This document shows positions 10,685 to 21,935 of a stretch of 64,000 nt of DNA, one piece after another. The DNA is from Agrostemma githago (lineage: Eukaryota; Streptophyta; Magnoliopsida; Caryophyllales; Caryophyllaceae): positions 14,341,873-14,405,872 of the forward strand of contig OY288257.1 in assembly GCA_958450325.1 (NCBI GenBank), written 5' to 3'. The notes under the pieces are model-generated. The model saw only the letters and a list, made by a program, of their open reading frames with translations, was not told the origin of the DNA and made no database searches. The stretch's first letter is position 1, and each line of letters starts with the position of its first letter. The position numbers and the translations under genes were made by a program.

Positions 10685-12830
10685 ATGTCTCTCATGACGA
10701 CCTTAGACGATCATAGTAGACTCTATGACCACATGGTTACCTCACCTATTACCGTTAGAGATGAGGATAGAGCGAAATTTGAAGTGAATCAAGTATTTAT
10801 CACGGTGCTTCAAAGAGACATGTTTTGGGGATTGCGTAATGAAAATGTGCTTGACCACCTTACGGAATTTCATACAAATTGTTTAGTTGGGAAGAGGAAT
10901 GGTTTGCCAATCAACACCTTTAAACTCTTAGCTTTTCCTTTCACCCTTGGAGGTAAAGCCAAGAAATCGCTACGTTCTTATCCTCCTAACACATTTTGTA
11001 CTTGGGATGACCTTGTTCAAGCCTTTTTTAAACCACTTCTTCCCATATCACAAGACCAATAAACTTGGACGAGAGATCCTTACCTTTGAACAAGGTGAGT
11101 TTGAGTGTTTAAGTGATGCTTGGGATAGATTTCGAGATTTATTGACATATTGCCCACGCCATGGAATTCCGGTTTGGCTAACCACCATAATATTCTTTGA
11201 CAACTTGCTTGAACACGTTAAAGATTTGATTCATACTTCGGCCGGTGGTAACTTTTATGAATTAGGAGATGATGAGGCGAGATTATTGCTTGAGAAAGTG
11301 ACTAGAGCTGATGCCCGTGAGGGATATGGGAGAGTGACACCTTTGAGAGAACCGAGAGTTGAATCTTCCTCTCTTGTTTGTAATGTTCAATCCTCTCTTG
11401 TTAACTCTTCTCCAATTTTTGTGAATAATTTGCATGATTCTTCACCTTATGCCATTTGTGATGATGTGAAACATGAATTTAATGCTTCCTCTTCACCTCC
11501 ACCCCTTTCTAATTTGGATATAATATATGAAGAGGAAGAAGATGATGTGCTTATTGTTCAATCCCAACATGCTCCCCCACTCCCTTTGAATACATGTGTT
11601 GTGCGTGATTCTCCATTGCATTTGATTGATAATGACGCTCTTGATAAGGATTTTATGGAGTCATGTAAGAATTCTGATGATGTCAATGTGTCTTGTAATG
11701 AAGATGTGCTTGAGCTAATTAACTCCTCTTCTATGCAACATGATATGAGCTCCAAGCCTTTAAATGTGACACTTGACGATAATCTTGGGAGTAGGAGATG
11801 TGTTGGTGATAAGGTTATTGAGGAGACTCTTGTTGAGAATTTTGAGGATGTTGATGGGCCTTATAATGAGGAAATTGTGGGTATGTCTTGTGATGTTCTT
11901 GACATGAAGAGGGATGATGATTGTGTGTTAATAGAGGTTGAGAACCCCGTTCTTTCCCTTGAGAATGATTGCATCCCCCACTTTGTTGATGATGAGAGTA
12001 AACGTGAGGACGTACCTACAACTATTTGTGATAAGCCTATTGAGCTTTCCATGACCAACACCTTTGAAAATCCGGCAATTGAGAGCTTATGTTAGGTTGC
12101 GATGCATAATCCTCTATTTGAGCGCATGATAGAGGGAGTTAGAAGTAAAGAGGGTGAGATGTATGATAATGGAGCGAATTGTGGAGAAGCTCCTAAGACC
12201 CATTTTATTGAGAAGCATGAGACTTTGAGTGATAATGGAAAGAATGAGGAGAGCTCTAATGTGATCATTATTGAGGTATTATCTAAGGATGACTTCTTTT
12301 ACCCTCACCTTATTGATAAAATGTCTTTCCTTACCTTTTTACAAGCCTCATTTGAGCTAGACTTGAATGGTTCCTACCCCATGTGTCCTCCATCCTATTT
12401 GATATTCCTTCCTCACTCACATAAGGAGTTTAACAATGACATGAAAGCACCTTTTGAACATAGAGGCATGATGGATACTCTATTATTTGCTTTGACCTCT
12501 TATGTTTATGTGCTATCTTTGTGCATCAATGCTTTATATTGTCATTTCTTTGAGTTCCACGCAAGATTGTTTGATTTACTTCTAAGAGCATTGAATTGCT
12601 ATTTACTTGAAAACTCGAATGAGTCTTTCCTCGGTAAGTTGAAATCGAAATGGACGGGTCCATTCAAGGTGACCAAGACACAACCATTTGGATCAATTGA
12701 AATCTCAAGCCCGAAAACCGGGAAGATTATGGTTAATGGACAACGCTTAAAAATTTATCATGCCGGTCACGTTCGTGAGACCTTTGTTACCGAGAAACTT
12801 GGTGAGCTCCCGTTGGGGAGCATTGGTTAA
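10685..12830 (+). pseudogene. Element B Gag fused through an acidic linker to an integrase tail
   Basis: Starts at ATG 10685 (MSLMTTLDDHSRLYDH). The Gag core is recognisable (GGKAKKSLRS, TWDDLVQAF, FECLSDAWDRFRDLL). An extra A in the AAA at 11030-11032 shifts the frame, which then runs on past a TAG stop at 12093-12095 to 12830. After Gag comes about 400 residues rich in Asp, Glu and Ser with no recognised domain. The last 65 residues match the C-terminal end of Athila integrase (SKWTGPFKVTKTQPFG, MVNGQRLKIYHAGHV). The RT-integrase core is missing, so the element would need another copy's enzymes. The linker may be leftover pol-flanking sequence or an expanded spacer. Confidence 0.75.
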
Positions 12831-12839
12831 CCTCCTCTC

Positions 12840-13138
12840 AATTTGATGTAGGTTTGGTGGTATCCTCAACAACCACCTTGTATATATGTATTATATTTCT
12901 TTGTATTTTGTTAGCTTTGTTAGCTTGAGGACAATGGATGAACTTGGATTTCGTCATGGAGCAATTATTTGGATGAAGATCAAACTTTTGAAGAAGTTAT
13001 GGAGCTTAATTTAAAGACCACAAGCATGTTTGTGGGAGATATTGATTATGTAATATGAGTCGTGTCGTTATTTGAAATTTTAGGTGATTATTGAAGAGCC
13101 ATGGAATGACAAGGCAGAAAAAGGAAGCAAACGAGACC
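12840..13138 (+). other. Element B post-pol spacer
   Basis: About 300 bp of AT-rich sequence after the integrase stop, including TTAGCTTGAGGACAA (near 12920), a phrase I associate with the end of pol in Athila elements. No ORF. Confidence 0.4.
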
Positions 13139-13345
13139 GCCAGGCGAAATTTCGCCCGGTGAGATTTGACCGGGCGAAGTTTCGCCCTACGAAAAAGTGC
13201 CAGATCTGCTAGAACTAATGAAGATACCGCCGGGCGAAATTTCACCCGGTGGAAAAAAATTGGCAAGATCGATTTTCATGACGGAATACCGCTGGGTGAA
13301 ATTTCACCCGGTGGTGCTTGACCGGGTGAAATTTCACCCGGCGGC
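13139..13345. repeat. Second palindrome array of element B
   Basis: Five words of the same GGGYGAAATTTCRCCC type as in its LTR, near 13144, 13170 (one change), 13222, 13294 and 13325. It is followed by a C-rich stretch to about 13550. This reproduces the arrangement in element A1 (8154-8510). Confidence 0.85.
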
Positions 13346-13611
13346 ATGAGCTTGAACGTCAATCACCTATAACATATTTTCTCACTACAAAATCAATTCC
13401 CTCCTTCCCAAATATCCCACATAACTTTCCCTCCAAAAAAATTTACACCAAATTTTACCACCCACTTTAAAACTTTCACTTTCCCTCCTCAACCACCCTC
13501 ATTTATATCACCCTTTTTATCCCACAATTTACTCCACAGCCATTTTGAACACATATGAATAGGGCCTTTGATTTTAGGCCTAATTAGACTGTCTTGAAAT
13601 CCTCATCATGT

Positions 13612-13912
13612 GTTTTCCTTAACTGTTACTACAAGTATTCCGCTATAAGCTTTTTTTGTGTTTTGTTTATCCATTTTCTATTTGTGCATATGATTATGTC
13701 CCTTACACTTCATTTCTGTTTGTATTGATTGACGTCTGCCTTTTTATTCTCCTCATCCGGTATTTTGTTACTATTACTCAGTTGGTGAGAGTAGCAGATT
13801 GGTTACCGAAAATACTGAAGAGAACGAGCAGTTCGCGCTAGGCGCGCGTACTCCACTAGCCGATATTACCAACGGTAGCTCCTCTTTTGTCTACTACTTT
13901 CTATTGTGACAC

Positions 13913-13949
<37 letters not shown>

Positions 13950-14560
13950 CGTGTGTATACATCGACATGCCGATGAGTCTGTACGTGGTACTCAAGTCTT
14001 TTGCATTAGCCAATTTTGGTTCCCTATTTTATTTTCATTTGGTATTATCCTTTGTCTTTGATCCTTTACTTTGTTTGCTTATGTTACTTGCAATTTTTGT
14101 CACCTGAAATTCAAGATGACCATATAATTTGTTCTGCAACCCGGGTTTGCCCACGTACATCAATTTCTGACGTACCATTATAAAAAAATGTGTCCCCCTT
14201 TCCTTAGTTGTCTTGCACTTTAAGTATAAACTGTTATCGCTATTTTCCAATATGTTTTAATTTTCCCTAATTGTTATTACAAGTACGTTAACATTAGCTT
14301 TTTCACTATTTAGTCAACTATATTTGTCCCCATGTTATAACATTGTTTGTTTTAGGATTTCATTTTCTATTGAGAGATGTTTGCTCTATAACTAAACACT
14401 TCATGAATTTGTTGTTATTATTATTCAGTTGGTGGAAGCAGTAGGTTGGTTCATCAAGATATTGAAGCAAATCGACAACTTATGTTAGGCGCCCGTACTC
14501 CTCTAAGAGATATTACCAATGGTATCTCTTATTCGCTTCTTTCTTTACATGCTCAAACTT
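13612..14560 (+). repeat. Tandem duplication containing a 93-nt RepHel exon
   Basis: Two diverged copies about 647 bp apart, each with an intron stretch (TTTTCC..AACTGTTACTACAAGTA versus TTTTCC..AATTGTTATTACAAGTA) and an exon (13782-13874 and 14429-14521). Both exons are 93 nt, open after CAG, close at a GT donor and encode (L)GARTPL(A/R)DITNG. Because 93 is a multiple of three, both can be included in one message. Confidence 0.75.
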
Positions 14561-15014
14561 CTCTCTCTCTCTATATATATATATAATTATCTGAATCTAT
14601 CTTTTTAGTATATTTTAATATTTCGTATTACTATATTAGGTAGTCAACCCCACCAACGTATTCGACGATCTGCCTCACTCCGTCGTCGTGTGTCACCCCA
14701 ATGCCCATCGACTTCTAACTTTTTTGGTGCACCCCCTCCCTCTGTTATTTCCTTTGAACCCGTCGTCCTTTCGCCGGCGCAACAAGCTGCAAAGCTTAAA
14801 AGATCCCGTAGAAAAGTACTCACGGCAGAAAAAAAAGAAGGCGCATCTCTTCAGTTCTTTGTACACAAACAGGTGATTTTGTGTATTTTTGTCAATGATT
14901 TTTATTTGCGTTTCCACAACATTTTCAACTTTTAAAATGTCTTACATTGGTTGTAACTCTCACTGTTTCATCCACATATTTCTAAGATTGTTACCCTCGG
15001 AAAAAAAAACATTC

Positions 15015-15103
<89 letters not shown>

Positions 15104-18100
15104 ATATGTTTACATTTTACAGAGTGCGACGATTCCGCTACCTCGCTAACTACCGATTTAGTACAAAGTTTATGTTCCGAGTTTGATGAAGCCAGTTCTT
15201 CATCAGTTGCACCTATTAATCCTTCGTCCAACAGTACGTTCATTGATGACGATTCTCAACAACACCAATTAGAAGAAGGGTCAGCTATTGATGCCACTAT
15301 TAGAGTTCCAGATATTGGTGCAGGTTTTCCTTACCTATTTCTCCAACTGTCCGGCTCTATATATGTTTATTCAAATTCTATTCATATAAAAGTTGTACAT
15401 TCTTTTATTGTTCCAATTGAGTTTCACAATCTACTGTTACAGGTTCAGTTTATTGGGATATTGGTGACCCAGAATATCAATGTCAAATGTGTAGAGCCCA
15501 GATGTGGTATGAGGAAAGGATTGGTAAAGGAAGAGGCACGACAAATCCAAGGTTTTCCCTGTGCTGCTCCGATGGGAAGGTAACCTTGCCATATCTAAGT
15601 CAACCACCCGAATTGTTGAAGTCACTGTTAACAAGACAACACCATCTTAGTTCTGTATTCATTAGCAATATCCGCGGCTACAACTGCGGGTACGCTTGGT
15701 CGTCTACTGGTGGCATTATCGACAAAACAGTCAACCTTGGTCGGGGTCCATACACATTTAGGATGGGAGGGCAGAATGTTCATCGAATTGGCAGTTTGCT
15801 GCCTCCTGATGGATCCATTCCAAAGTTCTGCCAATTGTACATCTACGATACAGAGGAAGAGGTTAGCAACCTAATAAATGTCGTAACGTAAGTACCTTCT
15901 TTGTTCTCATTTTGTGACTTTGTTTTCTTATATTTATGTATGCGTGAAGTTTAATTCTTTTGCACATAATCTTTTCGTATAAGCAGTGGTGGTGGACGTA
16001 GTAGATTCAGTGAGGAACTTATGTCGTTATTGAAGGAAATGATTGATGAGCATAATCCTCTTGCAAAGACCTTTCGTAGGGCCAGGGACAGATTGTCGTC
16101 CGATGTAGACGGTGATGTCAGTATTAGACTAATTGCACGAAGAAGCACCGATGGGAGAACATACAGCCGTCAAACTGCTTCGGAAGTAGCTGCTGTTGTT
16201 GAAGGTGATATAGGACCTAGCATGGAACATCGAGACATCATTGTTCAAAAATCATGTGGACAATTGCAGCGTATTTCTGAGTTGCATCCATCTTATCTTG
16301 CCCTACAGTATCCTCTCTTGCTTCCATATGGGGAGGATGGATTCCGTCTACATATTCCACACAGTGAATCATCTCTTGGTATAAGCAATAGCCTTAAACC
16401 GCACGAGGACCTCACTTTATGTGAGTTTTTTGCCTTCCGGTTTCAGGACAGGCCATGGGAAATTGAGTTCCCGACGTGGTCACAAGCTTGCAACTTATTC
16501 CAGCAGATTTGCGTTGATGGATATATGATGGTTGAGTCCCAGAGATTATCCTTCATACGGTTCAACCAAGATTTGCTGAGGGTTGACAAATACAAGAATG
16601 TTGTTGACGCAGTTGAAGAAGGTAATGTTGAGCCATCGTCGACCGGCAGTCGCTACATTGTACCATCGTCTTACACATCTGGGGACGCTTTCATGAGGTC
16701 AAAGTATTTGGACACTATGGCATTTGCAGGTGGTGTGGCTACCCAGACCTGTTCATTACCTTTACTTGCAACCCTAAATGGCCAGAGGTTACCCGCTTTG
16801 TGGGTAGAAGGGGTCTTCGCTCTGAAGATCGTCCAGATATTTTATCGCGAATTTTCCAGGTGAAGCTATACGAGTTAATTCAGGACTTGAAAGTTCGCGA
16901 AATCTTCGGGAGGACTAGAGATGGTGTGTATTTTAATTTCATATCATTTTCAAAATCGAAGTTACGTTACCTGCGCTTCTTTAATTAAACTATTTCTATT
17001 TGTACCCATTTTTAAATTCATATTGTTCACAGTTGTGTATACAGTTGAATTCCAAAAGAGAGGACTCCCGCATGCACATATCCTACTTCTTCTACATCGA
17101 GATGACAAGTTCCCGGAGGTGGCAAACGTAGACAGGATCATTTCGGCCGAGATACCCGACGAACGGCAGAACCCCATATTGCATGCTGCAGTATCAGAGT
17201 TAATGATCCATGGTCCTTGCGGTGTAACAAATCCTCAATCACCGTGCATGGTAGATGGTGCATGCATTCGAAAGTTTCCAAAGCCATTCAACCCCAGAAC
17301 CACAGTCGACAAGAATGGTTTTCCTATTTACAAGAGAAGAGATAACGGTCGTACAATTCTGAAAAATGGTGTGTCCATTGATAATCGCTACGTTGTGCCC
17401 TACAATCCCTATCTTATCGATAAATATCGTGCCCACATAAATGTAGAGTGGTGCAACCAAGCCAGGTCAATTAAATATTTGTTCAAGTATATCAATAAAG
17501 GGCTTGATCGCGTTACAATGGAATCTTCCTACAGTCGTCGCAACAACCAAAATCAGCTTGACCAGATTCAGAAGTTGTACGATTGTCGCTACGTATCTGC
17601 GTCTGAAGCTGTTTGGAGGATTTTTGCATTTGACATCCATTATAGGACTCCTGGTGTTGAAAAACTACAATTTCACCTTCCGAGGGAGCAGGCTGTTAAC
17701 TTTGAGGATGACGACCCAATTGATGAGGTTCTTGAGAATCAAAGCATTGCTATGTCAAAATTTATCGATTGGTTTGCGTTGAATGCTAGGGACCCTGATG
17801 CGCGTGATCTGCTCCTATCTAAATTCCTCAAAGGTATGTATGGGATAGGACTAAGAAACAATGGAAGCCTAGGCAAAAGTTTTTTGCAATTGGTAGGCTG
17901 CACCACGTTCCCTCGAAATGTGGTGAACTCTACTACATGAGAACAATGTTAAACCATTCTAGGGGGGCAATGTGTTATGAAGACATTCGAACCGTGAATG
18001 GTGTATGTTATCACACTTTCCGAGAAGCGTGTTTTGCTCTTGGCTTGATTGGCGACGACACTGAGTATGTTGATGCGATTAAGGAAGCGCACTACTGGGA

Positions 18101-20161
18101 GTCAGGGACTTATCTTAGGCATCTGTTCACGTCACTGTTATTATCCGATTCTATGTCTATGCCGTATACCGTGTGGGAGGAAATGTGGGAATTGTTATCC
18201 GATGACATACTCTTTAAGCAACGAAGGCTCCTGTCGAATCCCGGTAAGTTTAGTTGTTGTCTTCTTATGATGTAGTATATATTTTTAGCACTCATGGTTG
18301 CAAATTGAATTCACTTTGCATTCGCATTGCACATTATTTCGAATGCATGTTCACGTTAGTTATGTTTTGTCCTAGATTTGGAGTTGACGGAGGAAGAAAT
18401 TCATAACTTAGCCCTACTCGATATAGAGGCTTTATTGCAAAGTAATGGTAGTAGTTTGGCTAGATTAGAAGGCATGCCCATTCCTGATTCATCATTAGTT
18501 ACTGGCTTATGTAACACGTTGGTCCGAGATGGATTATCATACGATAGGGATGCTTTACGTCGTGAATTTGAAATTGCCCTGCCTATGTTCACTACTGACC
18601 AGCGCTCTGTATACGATGAAATTACTAATGCTGTTACAGCGCAACGAAGTGCTGTTTTCTTCGTGTATGGCTTTTGGGGTACAGGAAAAACATTTATATG
18701 GCGTACATTATGTGCCGATTTGCGTAGCAAGGGGCAGATTGTGCTTCCTGTTGCGTCCAGTGGAATTGCGGCCACTTTACTTCCTGGAGGTAGGACAACC
18801 CATTCTAGATTTGGCATTCCGATTAATGTTGTCGAGACTTCTACCTGCTCCAATATCAAGCCCAGAACGGATTTGACTGAGCTAATAATGAAGACAAGTC
18901 TCATTATATGGGATGAGGCACCCATGATTCATAGGCATGCCTTTGAGGCTCTTGATCTTAGTTTAAAAGATGTCATGCGTGCCGTGAGCCCACGGAATGC
19001 AGACCTGCCTTTTGGGGGTAAAATTGTCGTATTTGGAGGTGACTTTCGACAAATACTCCCAGTTGTACCTAAAGGGAGTAGGTCTGACATTGTGCATGCA
19101 GCTTTATTTTCATCTTATTTATGGTCATCATGCAAGGTAACTTTTCTCCTTCTCCTACAAGTGATTTTGTTGTTCGTCGTGTTATTTATCTTTCAATCTA
19201 TCTCTATTTTTTCCATGCCTATAAATCATTCCACCTTTTGTTTACTCTATTTATACAGGTACTCACACTTACCGAGAATATGCGTCTTCAAGTTGGTGCC
19301 TCTCCTTATAATACACAAGAGATACGAGACTTCTCAGATTGGATTCTTAGAGTTGGTGACGGTGTAGAAGGTGGACGCAACGACGGCGAGGTTGATGTTA
19401 AATTTCCGAATGAAATTCTTATCCATAATGTCAATGATCCTATTGCATCAATTGTGTCTACCACATATCCCGGCCTGTTGGCTCGACTGTGGGATGATGA
19501 TTATTTGCAACAACGAGCAATTTTGGCCCCTACACACGAATTTGTTGAATTGATTAATGATTATGTACTATCTCTTCTTGATGGTGTAGAGGAGGTATAT
19601 TTAAGTTCTGATGAGGTATGTATGGATGAGATAGTTGCGGGCCAGCCTAATATGCACTCTACTGAGTTCTTGAATAGCATTAAGTGCTCTGGGATTCCTA
19701 ACCATGAGTTACGATTGAAAGTGGGTGCTATGGTTATGCTTATTCGGAACATTGACCAATTTCGTGGATTGTGTAACGGTACGCGCTTAATTGTGACTGA
19801 CATGGCGAAACGAGTCATTCGGTGCAAGGTGCTAACGGGTAGCCATGCAAATGATATAGTTTATATCCCGCGTTTGACACTTTCGCCATCTGACTCAAGC
19901 AAGTTCTCCGTTCGGTGTACTCGGCGACAGTTTCCCGTTTCTATATGCTTTGTCATGACGATCAACAAAAGTCAAGGGCAATCGTTGTCGCATGTTGGTT
20001 TGTATCTCCCTAGGCCTGTGTTCACGCATGGTCAATTATACGTTGCTTTATCGAGGGTTACTAACAAAAATGGATTGAAAATCCTTATTTTTGATAGCAA
20101 TCATCGGAGTTCTGACACTACCACTAATGTCGTGTATCAAGAAGTTTTTCAATATTTGTAA
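13782..20161 (+). pseudogene. Helitron RepHel protein gene (HUH endonuclease plus PIF1-type helicase), 9 exons, two frameshifts
   Basis: Exons read from splice signals and protein continuity: 13782-13874, 14429-14521, 14640-14872, 15125-15323, 15443-15887, 15987-16923, 17033-18243, 18376-19136 and 19259-20161, about 1,625 codons. The N-terminal RTPLxDITNG exon is duplicated. A Cys-rich zinc-like segment (YQCQMCRAQMW, then CCSDG) lies in exon 5, and the Helitron_like_N region spans exons 5-6. The Rep HUH motif (GLPHAHILLL) and paired tyrosines (KYLFKYINKG) are intact in exon 7. Helicase Walker A (GFWGTGKTF), Walker B (IIWDEAPM), GDFRQILPV and the C-terminal TINKSQGQS/YVALSRV motifs are intact in exons 8-9. 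One-base deletions near 16738 and near 17831 break the frame, so the copy is inactive but young. The first coding exon upstream of 13782 was not identified. Confidence 0.85.
15019..15100. repeat. (AT)n-(GT)n microsatellite in RepHel intron
   Basis: An (AT) run then about 35 GT units, within the intron between exons 14640-14872 and 15125-15323. Long Cys/Val or Thr/His frames here are only translations of the repeat. Confidence 0.95.
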
Positions 20162-20270
20162 TTAAGTTTGTATACTTGCGTACATATTGACTTTTACGAT
20201 GTTTTGATTTGGATTGATGTAAACTTTTCGCCATTTAATTATTGTCTTTGTCATAACGTGTTTAATGCCA

Positions 20271-20300
20271 CCGTGCAATTTTGCACGGGTTACAAACTAG
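20271..20300 (+). terminator. Helitron 3' terminal hairpin and CTAG end
   Basis: CCGTGCAA-TT-TTGCACGG, eight unpaired bases, then CTAG and a flanking T. This is the rolling-circle termination signature of the family. Confidence 0.9.
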
Positions 20301-20662
20301 TCTTCAATATAAAACACAATCTTCAACAAAGATGAAAGCTTGTCTACTAATTATAGAGTAATTATATTAATACTAAGTAGATCTACTAATTATTTGTAGA
20401 GAATTTTCTAGGAAGCTTACTACAATCTACTACTACTACTAAGAATCCTCTAAACTACCCTACTCCTACTCCTAAGAGGCACACTTAAGGCTTAAGGAGG
20501 CACAAAACCTTAGGAGGAGTATTTATAGAGTTCTTAATGGGTTGCACAAACTTCAAGGCCCATAATCCAATTCCTCTTCATTTAAGTTAGACCTTCACCC
20601 TTTGCATCTTCATGGGGTGAAATTTCGCCCCGCGGCTTGACATAATAATCCCACCGGGTGAA
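20301..20662 (-). repeat. Reversed element-B-like LTR fragment, cut by assembly gap
   Basis: Read on the minus strand, it has the B-family palindrome word (GGGGTGAAATTTCGCCCC near 20614-20631), a 'gggcctt..ttaagaactctataaatactcc' style TATA region near 20520 and an AT-rich leader with repeated AGTAGTAG words. The sequence runs into the gap in the middle of the next palindrome (CCACCGGGTGAA). Confidence 0.65.
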
Positions 20663-20862
20663 NNNNNNNNNNNNNNNNNNNNNNNNNNNNNNNNNNNNNN
20701 NNNNNNNNNNNNNNNNNNNNNNNNNNNNNNNNNNNNNNNNNNNNNNNNNNNNNNNNNNNNNNNNNNNNNNNNNNNNNNNNNNNNNNNNNNNNNNNNNNNN
20801 NNNNNNNNNNNNNNNNNNNNNNNNNNNNNNNNNNNNNNNNNNNNNNNNNNNNNNNNNNNNNN
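20663..20862. other. Assembly gap, exactly 200 N
   Basis: Run of N of a round size, so the true length is unknown. It begins inside a palindrome array. Confidence 0.99.
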
Positions 20863-20892
20863 TAAAAGATACCCTTTGACATGAAACTCTAA

Positions 20893-21352
20893 GACACTCG
20901 ATCAATTTAGTTTTCTAATTACAAAACAACTGAGTTTGTTTCCCTTTAGACTTGTTTGTAGGAGCATCGGGATTAGCGGGGCATGCAAGCCAATGATTTT
21001 TAACATTTTTGGAACCATTTATTTACCATCAGCTGCAAAATTTTTATTTTCACAATAGATACATTTAGCTCTTCGCTTACCATCCTCGTCGTCGTACTCA
21101 CGAAAATGCATCCAATAAGCAGCTCTCCTAGTTTTACTATCGACGTACTTGTGTCCTGGGACTTTAGGCCTGACAGGCAATAAAGCTGTTTCTGGTTTTG
21201 TCTGAGTATCCCTTATATTCTCGTCGACACCGACATCAAAGTCCGATGTGAGGGATGCACATGTTTGTGGCGACTCTTGCGTTAAGGCCTCGTCCAAATC
21301 AGGTTCAAGCCTTCTTTTTTTCGAAACCGACCTCCTTATTATTCTAAAATCA
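20893..21352 (-). pseudogene. hAT transposase N-terminus with BED zinc finger, frameshifted
   Basis: After a likely splice acceptor (TTTTAG near 21353), the minus strand encodes a Ser/Arg-rich stretch, then a BED finger. The finger has the aromatic W (AAYWMHFREYDDEDG), the CIYC pair, and, after a frameshift at about 21019-21022, the closing histidine (NGSKNVKNHWLACP). BED fingers are the DNA-binding N-terminus of hAT transposases and of domesticated ZBED genes. The frameshift and the missing catalytic and dimerisation regions make this a remnant. Confidence 0.7.
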
Positions 21353-21375
21353 TAAATAAACAAATAATTAAAATA

Positions 21376-21935
21376 GGGATTTTCTACGTGGTATCCCTGA
21401 ACCTTTTACTTTTCTACCTTATACCCCTACACTTTTTACATGTACACATGGTACCCTTATACTTTACTAAAAGTTTCTTTGGTACCCCTAAACTTTATTA
21501 TTATCTTTATTGGTACCCTTAAACTATTTTTCCCGTCAAGTTTCGGCAACAACTTACCTTTTTATGCTCACGCTTAAAGTTAAACGTCATTTAACATACC
21601 TAATTAACCGATAATTGAACTTAAACTAACAATTTTGTACGTGTTTGCAGTTTATACTCCAAATCTAAACGAATTATATTTTTGACGTTATATTGTCAAA
21701 TCAAATGATAACACTTAAATTAAGCTCAATTACTTGTTAATTATCTAAGTTAAATGATATTGAATTCTTAGTCCTAAGATAAAAACATAATCTAACAATA
21801 AAAATTGATGAAAAAAAAATTCGGGGCGCTAGTTAAATTAATAATAAAATTCAAGGGTACCATGTATAGACATAGAAAAGGTAGGGGTACCATGTAGAAA
21901 AGTGAAAAATATAGGGGTATCGCGTAGAAAATCCC
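21376..21935. mobile_element. Mutator-like MITE, 560 bp, 9-bp TSD ATTAAAATA
   Basis: Starts GGGATTTTCTACG and ends CGTAGAAAATCCC. The terminal inverted repeats extend imperfectly about 60 bp (CTACGTGGTATCCCTGA... against ...TAGGGGTATCGCGTAG). A perfect 9-bp direct repeat flanks it (21367-21375 and 21936-21944). Long TIRs plus a 9-bp TSD are diagnostic of Mutator-like elements. No ORF, so non-autonomous. Confidence 0.9.

Larger units (their letters stand above)
8600..13562 (+). mobile_element. Element B: non-autonomous Athila-like retrotransposon with gag and integrase tail
   Basis: A + strand element with an LTR ending at 10501, a PBS at 10505-10522, a gag-derived frame from 10685 and, after an acidic linker, the C-terminal tail of an integrase ending at 12830. 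Protease, RT, RNase H and the integrase core are absent, so this is a large internal deletion derivative. Downstream are a leader-like stretch, a second palindrome array (13139-13345) and a C-rich stretch. The 3' LTR is not seen because the Helitron begins there. The left end is not exactly placed. Confidence 0.7.
13563..20300 (+). mobile_element. Autonomous-type Helitron (left end approximate)
   Basis: Rolling-circle transposon. The right terminus is textbook: the perfect 8-bp stem CCGTGCAA/TTGCACGG (20271-20288), then CTAG (20297-20300), followed by a T as expected for A^T insertion. It encodes a spliced RepHel protein (13782-20161) with HUH endonuclease and PIF1-type helicase. The left terminus (TC after A) could not be fixed: element B sequence fades out around 13550 and Helitron introns start by about 13610. 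The two flanks do not form one uninterrupted element (left: B interior, +; right: B-like LTR, reversed). Confidence 0.85.

Noticed and set aside
15013..15243. Cys-Val and Thr-His repeat proteins
   Set aside because: Translation of the GT microsatellite inside a RepHel intron. Only the sequence after 15125 on the + strand is exon.
20582..20905. Open frames across the N gap
   Set aside because: Artefact of unknown bases.
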